Origin: Lucifuga dentata
Taxonomy: Eukaryota > Chordata > Actinopteri > Ophidiiformes > Bythitidae
Length of the DNA stretch: 64,000 nt
Direction of reading: 5' to 3'
Assembly: GCA_014773175.1 (NCBI GenBank)
Contig: VXCM01000907.1
Location: 186,001 to 250,000, forward strand
Of the stretch, positions 56,103-64,000 are shown piece by piece. Position numbers and translations under genes: made by a program. Every line of letters starts with the position of its first letter. Within the stretch, counting starts at the first letter, position 1. The notes below the pieces were generated by a model. The model was not told the origin of the DNA, did no database searches, and saw nothing but the letters and a program-made list of their open reading frames with translations.

Positions 56103-57620
56103 ATTTAACCACCTCTGATTCTCTGGGTTTTTGCTAATCCTTTCTAGTCAGCATGGCGGCTCTTCTCTGTTCTTTCCACACACAGCCCATTAGAAGCTCT
56201 GGCAAGATGTGCATTATTCTAGTCTCTGAGGACAGCCTATCACTTTCACTCCAGCCAGAGAGCCATGGAGAGTAGCATGTACTCTAGGCAAGGGGGCTGG
56301 GGATGCCTTGTTAGGCGTGTCTCAAGCTTCAATGATTAGCAATTACACTGTCTGGCTAAACTTCTTAGGACTTGATGGAGTCAGCTCTCCAGTCCAATCA
56401 AATGTCAGAATAAAGCTGTATTTTTTTTCCCCCCTATTTCCTCCATAATGACTAAGCATTTTCTGTAAGGTTATGCGGAAGGACAGACTATGCAGGCTGT
56501 TTTTGGTCTGAATATATTTGAGTGATTGTTTTTAATGGCTCAGTATGCACTGATGTTTGCCTGAAGCAATGTGAAAAGTGGTCACCTTTATGCTAATTCC
56601 AGACCAAAGCACAGGTGCAGAACCAAAACAAACAAAGGTGTAAGAAACATAATCAATATCTCATCATGTTTGGATGAGATTGTCCTGACAGCATTAAATG
56701 TCAAGTCTATTTAAATTCCTTGAATTGTCTCCTACATAAACTGTGAGCCATTGTATCCAAACTTACCTGCTAATTTACATTCTACGTTATTTGCTTTTAC
56801 CTGAGAACATAAAGAGTGACAGAAGATGATATGCAATATGATACACAAGGTAGAATATTTATATTCATGTGTTGATAAGGTGATACTTTGATTGTCTCCA
56901 CCCCACAGGGAAGTCCTCTATTCACTAGCCACCTGCCTCCAGCAATGTCAGAGCTCAAGGTATTCTACACAAGCTGTATGATAGCGATGATGCAATATAC
57001 TGTTGACTTATGTGTTCAAATTTCCTCAGAGTCCCCTATAAAATAGAATCCTGCATATAGAAGAGCTCGGAGTCTAGTTGAAGAGGTTGAAACTGGTTCC
57101 TTCTACACAGGATCCTGGATCGTGACACAGGCCCCAGCTCTTAACTTATTCTTTGTTCTATGATGTAAATATTCTGAAATTCTTTGGTGTAACTGACGAG
57201 TGTTGGAGTCTTTTTTGGCAGTGTTTTGCTCCTTCTTTCCAAATTGAGGATCAGAGTAGAATAGTATTATCACAAGCAGAAGAGATCTGCTTAGCTGTGA
57301 TAATCTTCATCCTCCTTTATCCTCATTTGAAACATCATCAGCCTGCTGCCCTCTATGGCCTAATCAGCCTTGCTTAACATCATCCCCACCAGTACCACTC
57401 ACACACATACATAAACACAAACACACACACACACACACACATACACACAACTTCGTTTCATTCCTGTCCATCCCTCCAATTGCATCTGTAACCTAAAGCT
57501 CCCCTGCACCACGGTAGCCCTTCAGCTCGCTGCCCTTTTACCCAGGCAGCAAAGTGATGGATTTGTTTTCATCAGACCTTGTGACCTCCCCTCTGGCCAT
57601 GCACTGGTATGCTGCCTGGA

Positions 57621-57631
57621 CACTCTCTCTC

Positions 57632-57676
<45 letters not shown>

Positions 57677-57699
57677 NCTCTCTCACTCTCTCTCTCTCT
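57621..57699. repeat. (CT)n microsatellite with single N
   Basis: About 75 bp of CT with an N at 57677; an imperfect (GA)n tract on the same strand follows at 57774-57834. Confidence 0.9.
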
Positions 57700-58354
57700 G
57701 TTTCTGGAAGGGCTGTAGCTGACCTTTAAACTCTCAGTCACCACCGGCACATTTACTGTGTCGATACAACAGATAGAGAGAGAGAGAAAGAGAGAGAGGA
57801 GGAGTGAGAGAAGATAGAAATCAAGAGAAAAAGAGAGTGTTAACTTCACAGGCAAGTGCTTAAAGCCAGGGCAAGTTCGTGCCTTGTCCATTAATCACTG
57901 TCAGCAGAATGCTGACATGAATAGGACAGCTAAGATCACCACAGCTGACAGAAAGCCATTTTCTAACAGGTATCAGGGTAGAAAGCATCAATTATGTAGT
58001 TTTAGAATCTTTATTTGGCTTTAGCTGTAGTTTAATACACAGGTTATTTGATAAGTTCTGAATACATCAAAATCTGAGGTCAAACAGATTTAAGCTGTAG
58101 CCTTTTTTATGTTTGAGAAGAAGTGGAAGTCTAAGGGGGAATAGGCGAGTATGGTGGATGGCGAGTATGGTGGATGTTGAACTTGTTCATAGCAACAACG
58201 TAGCCATGGTGACAACTGACATGTTAGCACTCATTGGGTGTCTCCAAAATTTCTAATATTGATGCTTTTTAGAAAAACTGCGCTTAATGTTTGGGGATTT
58301 TAATTAGTTTATTCAGACTTTTCATTATTTTCTTCTCAACCATTCTTCACAAAA

Positions 58355-58508
58355 GGTACTTTTATTTCTGACCTTGAGTGCATTTTACTTATCTTTGTTT
58401 CAGGTAAGTTTTGAATGTAAGACTTTAACTTGTACTGTAGTATTTTTCTAGGGTGATTTTAGTATTTTTACTTAAGTAAAGGATTTGAGTATTACTTTCC
58501 CCTGTGGT
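58355..58508 (+). mobile_element. teleost interspersed repeat fragment, other end of the 31 kb family
   Basis: GTAAGACTTTAACTTGTACT, TTTTAGTATTTTTACTTAAG and TAAAGGATTTGAGTATTACT follow the 3' half of the same percomorph repeat family as the 31.1 kb fragment. Confidence 0.5.
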
Positions 58509-59537
58509 CCTTAAAGGATTTCAGCTCTGGATCCAAATTATATTGTCTGGAATGCCAGACTCATGAAGACATAATAGTGATCTTTTGATGCAGTGACTGA
58601 TAAAAACTACAAGGGTTGACTGAAAAGTTCAGAGCCTGATGTTTCAGGAAGTCAGCAAATCTGCAATATTTGTGGTTATAATTTACATGATTTCTAGAGG
58701 TACCCAAAGTTGTACAAAATGAACAAACAATGTGCATGTTAACCAACTACCATAGCTGAAATCTATGATTGACTTGACTAAGATTGTCAACTTCTTGGTT
58801 TAAAAACCTCTCCATACCTACTGCCTCCCAGTGGACAATAACTAATTTCTGCAGTTTTAATTACTGTTGCTCAAGTAAAATGAAATATTTCCTAATTCTG
58901 TGAAGCTAAATTTAGGTGAAAACATATGGCACACATTTTTAAAATGGTAAGATTTGAAGAAAGAAAGCTCACAAAAAATAAAAATTTAGAGATACTGCAG
59001 TGGTCACACAGCAGAAAATTAAGAACAGGAACACTTCGTCATATTGGCAGCGGAAATCACAAACAGCTTTTAGCCACTGTGAGTATTTTTCTGTTAATAC
59101 CCTGTCAAGTCTGCAGACAATTTCTCCGGCTCTGCCCCTATGCCACACAGTGTGTACTAGTGGCAGGCATACTAATTTTACATCTCCGATGCTGNCCCCA
59201 CCCACAGCGACACAAGATGTGTGCTTCATCATGACAAGCTCTTGGACTCTTGCAATTGTTTCTGTTGTGTCTTTGCCTGGTCTCATTTCTGCCTCTCACT
59301 CTTTTGTCCTTCCACTTACAGTTCTGTTGCTGATCCACTCTGTGACAACCTCCCCCCACTCCCCAAAATCAGGCCACTCATTGCAAAGATGCCCCACACA
59401 TAGAAGTAGGAAGACGGGGGTAAAAGTACGAGGAGGCAGGCATCTTCAATTCCACTCCTGCAATGTCTCCTCAAATAGCCGAACACCAGTGCTAGAAATG
59501 TCAGACACACTCGCTGCTGCAGACACAGACTCAAACA

Positions 59538-59547
59538 CACACGCATG

Positions 59548-59588
<41 letters not shown>
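59538..59588. repeat. (CA)n microsatellite
   Basis: GCATGCACGCA then about 19 CA units; an upstream single N at 59195 lies in non-repetitive sequence. Confidence 0.9.
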
Positions 59589-59594
<6 letters not shown>

Positions 59595-60810
59595 CTCCAG
59601 CTCTCCGTCTCCTGATGCTGTCCACGGTTTTGACGTGTATTGAGCTTGTTTGGGCTATTGATAAGTACGCTTGTCATTGATGTGTGGTCAGCGTGTTTCT
59701 CTGTGGAAGTTAGAGGTGGCTGCTTTGACAGCAGATAAGGTGGGAGGTGGATCTCTGAATGCTAATGTATGCCAAACAGGAGCCAGCAGCTCCTTTCTTC
59801 TACAGAGAGCAAGCATGGTGCACAGGAGAGGAGCTGAGACATTCAATTTAAGGGCAGGGCAAGAACTTTCAACTGCTCTTTACCCATTTGTGTCCACTGG
59901 TATAATGTAGATGATGATTAATTCTGCAAACATTTACTAATGTGTGTCTATGCTAAGCTCATGCAAATATTGTGCATGTTTTTTCATGCATACACTCTTA
60001 CATGCAGATGCTTATGAATGCACATGTTTGTGGATTATGCACAGAACTGATTACTATGGACAGGTCTATTATTTCACTTTGTATTTTAGTCAGCTTTCTA
60101 ATTTCCCCTATAAGATTCTGAGAAAAGCAAGCCAATTACAAAGGAGCGATGTTCTAATTACATAAACACTGATATGTAGCCCTTTGCAAGCTTTGCAGTG
60201 GCAGCTGTTTGAATGGTGTTTTCGCTGTTGTTTCATTCTACTCTTTGATAATTGCATCTCGAGAAAAAAAAGGAAATTAAGAAGGTCAAGTGCTTCCTAA
60301 AATAACCTCTAAGACTCTGATTCCTTAGCGGAAAGTCAAAGGCAAGAAACAACAGATATGGGCCAAGGAGAAAAGAGAAGGGAGGAGAGAAAGGAAGATG
60401 AAGTAAGCAAGCATAGGAAGGATGAAAGAAAAAAGCAGACAATGACAAACTGACCGTGTGAAAGCTAGAAGAGACAGAACGAGAGGCAAATGGAGTAAAA
60501 CAACTGCATGGCTCATTGAGTTGCCCCCAACAAGTCTGTATAGTCAAACTGCTTCCCCAGTCTGCTGATAGCTTCCGAAAGGCTGCATATTAGGGTCAAA
60601 CAGGATGTTCTACCTGCAGCGAAGTCTGTGCCTGTGTGTAACCCCAGGAGTGCAGGGCTAGAGAGGAGCTCAGGTCTTGGTTCTTAGCAGGGATGGGGAG
60701 AGGTAAGCAAGACGATGACTCAGGGGAGACCAGATCACAGTGGCAGGTCTTACAGTCTTACACAGCCAGTCGATGGGTTCTCTGATGCTACTCTATTCAT
60801 GCTGTACTGG

Positions 60811-60869
<59 letters not shown>
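60811..60869. repeat. (CA)n microsatellite
   Basis: About 27 nearly perfect CA units, among the longest in the window. Confidence 0.9.
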
Positions 60870-60870
<1 letters not shown>

Positions 60871-63245
60871 GAAAACATCTTTATAGCCAGCAGTAGTCAT
60901 CTCACATGAATCAATTTTCATGTTGAAGCCTGGAGAAAGAATTGGTCTTTCTATTTCCTAAATGTTCTGGTCATTGATCTGGGCTCTGACGACTTTCTTA
61001 TAAATTGCGAAGACTGTGAAGCACACACACACACTTGCACACACAGTCAGCTGGACTTGTGTGGTATTTCTGTTGGCTCATGAGGCAGTTTTAATGTATT
61101 TGATCACTGGCAAATCAATGCTGTTTGTTGTTATAATCATAACAAAAGAGGAAAAGGTGCACTTCATCACAGAAGCATCGTTATATACTTCTTTTGGCCA
61201 TTTAATGATCTAGTACTCCAGCCTTGACTGAACTTTTGTTTCTGAAAATGAAGGTTAGACAGTCATTAAAAGATAAAAAGCATTTTTTAAACATCTCACA
61301 AAGGTGTGCTGCGCCTTAAAATTAAAACCTCACTTGCCAGTAACACTGTTGCCAAAATTATCTGTTTAAAGTTTTCTTTTTTGTTGTTTTGCTTATCAAA
61401 ATTAAACATTTTATATGTGATTTTTTTTTCTGACTTTAGCCTTTTGCTCATTCTAACACCTGTCTTTGAGAGGAACTCTGAAATGTTTGGTTCTGTTTGC
61501 ACAGGAACAGTGCCTCTTTTGGGCACTGTTGTGTAAATCTGCTGTAAAAATCAGACCAAACAGATTTCCTGCAAAATCCAGTGCCACACAATGTAAAATG
61601 TAGAGTAGACACTGACTTCTGTCTAACAATGTTCTTGATTTAATGATTTTAGAATGATACACCTTAACATAGAGCCGATATGTGGTTACAGCTACAATTC
61701 AATCAAGCAAGATACTGAGTGACAAAAACAGTTGTTTATTTTAATATTTTAAGAATCATTAGTGATGTGACACTGTTAAAACCTATATCAATGGATGTAG
61801 AGCAACCACAATGAATTCACTGTATAATAGCTGGTGGAGACAGATGTATTGAGGAAATTAGAGGAAGAGTTGTCTTCCTGCTTGAACATCTATTGAAATC
61901 TCTAATATCTGAATTTAGCTATCCATCAGGCACTTAATGGCAGAGCAAAATAATATGAAAACGGGAAGCTGGTAATTCAGGAGTCTGGGCCAGGCAGCAG
62001 ATGAACAGCAGTTGCTGAAAATGTCATATACAGTTTTCCCAGCCAAGAGCTGGTTTGAAGGATAGCCTTAGCCGTTTCACTGTGCATGTAATCAGCAGTT
62101 GAAATGTATCTACAAGCATATCCATCAAATACAGCTCTGTGACTGATTGAATTTGGCTCAGCAAAAAAACAAAACAAAATCAAAACTGTTGTTCTCAAAC
62201 AAAGAACGCCATTATTGAGCAGTTCAGACAGGCCCAAGCAAACACAGATGCCAATCTTTTTTTAATATACTGACATTTCCTGCCAGAGAACATTCTGGTG
62301 GAAATTTGAGGACTTAATCTCAGTCCAGTTTTTGACTTAAAAAAAATATATAAATGCTATTTTGCTATAAATGCTATTTTTATTGATGTGATGTCAGTAA
62401 TATAATAAATAATAATAATGTGGGCCCACTAGATAATATAATAATGGAAATGATAAGGATTTAATGTGAATTCTATATCAGCCAAGATTCTGCATGAATA
62501 ACCCTGACAGCTACAAAAATATCTGAAAGTTAGTGTTGTTGATTGGCTACTTGACATATCGATTTTGGTGATTTGCAGTTTTTTCGCAATTCTTTCCACG
62601 TGTTAGCAGTTTAGTGACTGAAAGCAAAGGATACGAAATGATACAAACACAGTATTTTAGTTCAAAAGACAGATGTTTTTCTGATATCACTGGTTTTGAG
62701 GAGGTGAAGAAATAGTTTGGTAGTTAAGATGGTAAAATGTGCTTCCAAATCAAAAACTTGTCTTGGATCCTAAAAAGGCTAAGGCCAGTCCTGTCAGTGA
62801 ACCTAAACATTCTGCCTCTGATAAATTAAACATCAGCTCATGCCTCTCTGTGTGGAAATCAGAACGTAGCCATTTTTTACCACTTCATAAACAGCGCTAT
62901 CATCTTCATATAAGCGTAAGAATGTGCAAGTAGTGAAAGTAGTGCACTGCAGAGTGGCTACTGGGTGAAGCACATGGATACACAACGCATCTAAATGTAA
63001 AATAGCCTGAGTGATTTAAACTATGGCCACTATATCTCCATAAACGTAACGTCTGAGCTTTGCCTCAAAGCCACTTAAATGAACAATTTCAATAGTGTGC
63101 TCAAGTCTGTGCGAGGAGCCCTGCTTTGCCTTCCTCTTCCTCCCACTTTTCCCCTTTATCATTCTCTCTCCCTCTAACTCTTTGCTTTGCCTCTTATTAT
63201 CTGGATTCAGTTCTCTTTCTCTGTCTCTGTTTTGAAAGAACATAG

Positions 63246-63541
63246 NNNNNNNNNNNNNNNNNNNNNNNNNNNNNNNNNNNNNNNNNNNNNNNNNNNNNNN
63301 NNNNNNNNNNNNNNNNNNNNNNNNNNNNNNNNNNNNNNNNNNNNNNNNNNNNNNNNNNNNNNNNNNNNNNNNNNNNNNNNNNNNNNNNNNNNNNNNNNNN
63401 NNNNNNNNNNNNNNNNNNNNNNNNNNNNNNNNNNNNNNNNNNNNNNNNNNNNNNNNNNNNNNNNNNNNNNNNNNNNNNNNNNNNNNNNNNNNNNNNNNNN
63501 NNNNNNNNNNNNNNNNNNNNNNNNNNNNNNNNNNNNNNNNN
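63246..63541. other. assembly gap, 296 N
   Basis: Run of N flanked on the left by TC-rich sequence and on the right by CACCCCCCCCACTCC. Open frames reported across it are artefacts. Confidence 0.99.
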
Positions 63542-64000
63542 CACCCCCCCCACTCCTCCTCCCTCCCCTGCTCTCAGGGCTCTGTGTGGCTGCTGAAATG
63601 AGCCTAGCATTATTTGCATTCATAATGAGCGCTCTTTGAAAGGCACTCTGCTGTAACAGCACAGTCTGGGGCAATAAAAAAAGAAATTAGATATATTGTA
63701 CATACGTATATAAACAAAAACATACATCGACTTTTCAGAAGAGTCCACTCTAATGAGCAACTGAGCCAGCGAGGGGGAGACTGTTGGGGCGATGGCAAAA
63801 TGCTCCTTTCCGGTGTATAATTACAATTATAGCTTTTGTTTATTATTATTATAGTATATGGCACATAAGCTTGGAAGAGCTTGCTGCTTACCCATGAATT
63901 AAAGCCACCAAAGTCCTCATTAAACCAAAAATATGCATTGCTAAACAGAGCAGAAACGCTCTGCAGAATAATATGACTCTTACAGATGCAAGACATGAAA

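Noticed and set aside
59000..59680. 226-codon plus-strand open frame
   Set aside because: Crosses an N and ends in a His/Thr run from (CA)n; no similarity to any family I know.
62700..62770. tRNA-like head (TTTGGTAGTTAAGATGG)
   Set aside because: Weak A-box resemblance only, no B box or SINE body recognised.

Overview
The window is vertebrate nuclear DNA, almost certainly from a teleost fish. It is AT-rich and gene-poor, with many (CA)n and (GA)n microsatellites, teleost-type interspersed repeats, and spliced genes with GT-AG introns. Two protein-coding genes can be supported. Both were recognised from their encoded protein and from intron phases that join exactly.

Layout: (1) 1-5.5 kb is left flank plus the yipf5 3' UTR, with no exon I can defend outside yipf5. 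(2) 5552-10.6 kb, minus strand, holds yipf5, a five-pass ER/Golgi membrane protein of the Yip1 family. Five coding exons total 774 nt and give 257 residues, the length I recall for the mammalian protein; a non-coding first exon ends at 10598. (3) 10.7-26.8 kb is intergenic or upstream sequence with decayed retroelements (SINE-like at 13.6 kb, non-LTR fragment at 15.4 kb, L2-like LINE 3' end at 24.4 kb) and microsatellites. (4) 26.8-28.8 kb, plus strand, holds the 5' region and first coding exon of kctd16, an auxiliary subunit of GABA-B receptors. It carries the T1/BTB and H1 domains and ends at a clean splice donor at 28783. (5) 28.8-64 kb lies inside the large kctd16 intron. The last coding exon is not in the window, so the intron exceeds 35 kb. 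This part carries a solo LTR with a target-site duplication, a long-TIR MITE-like element, a paired direct repeat with a palindrome, several old teleost repeats and some candidate conserved non-coding sequence.

The two genes lie head to head. This matches the YIPF5-KCTD16 arrangement I recall from human chromosome 5, where the two start sites are very close. They are not known to work in one pathway, so the linkage looks like old synteny with a possible shared promoter.

Assembly quality matters here. There are two N gaps (51 and 296 bases) and 15 isolated single Ns, nearly all in simple repeats. Three of the single Ns separate exact 62, 62 and 67 bp duplicates and look like uncollapsed contig-end overlaps. 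I found no bacterial-type system, CRISPR array, true tRNA or rRNA gene, or novel multigene system.
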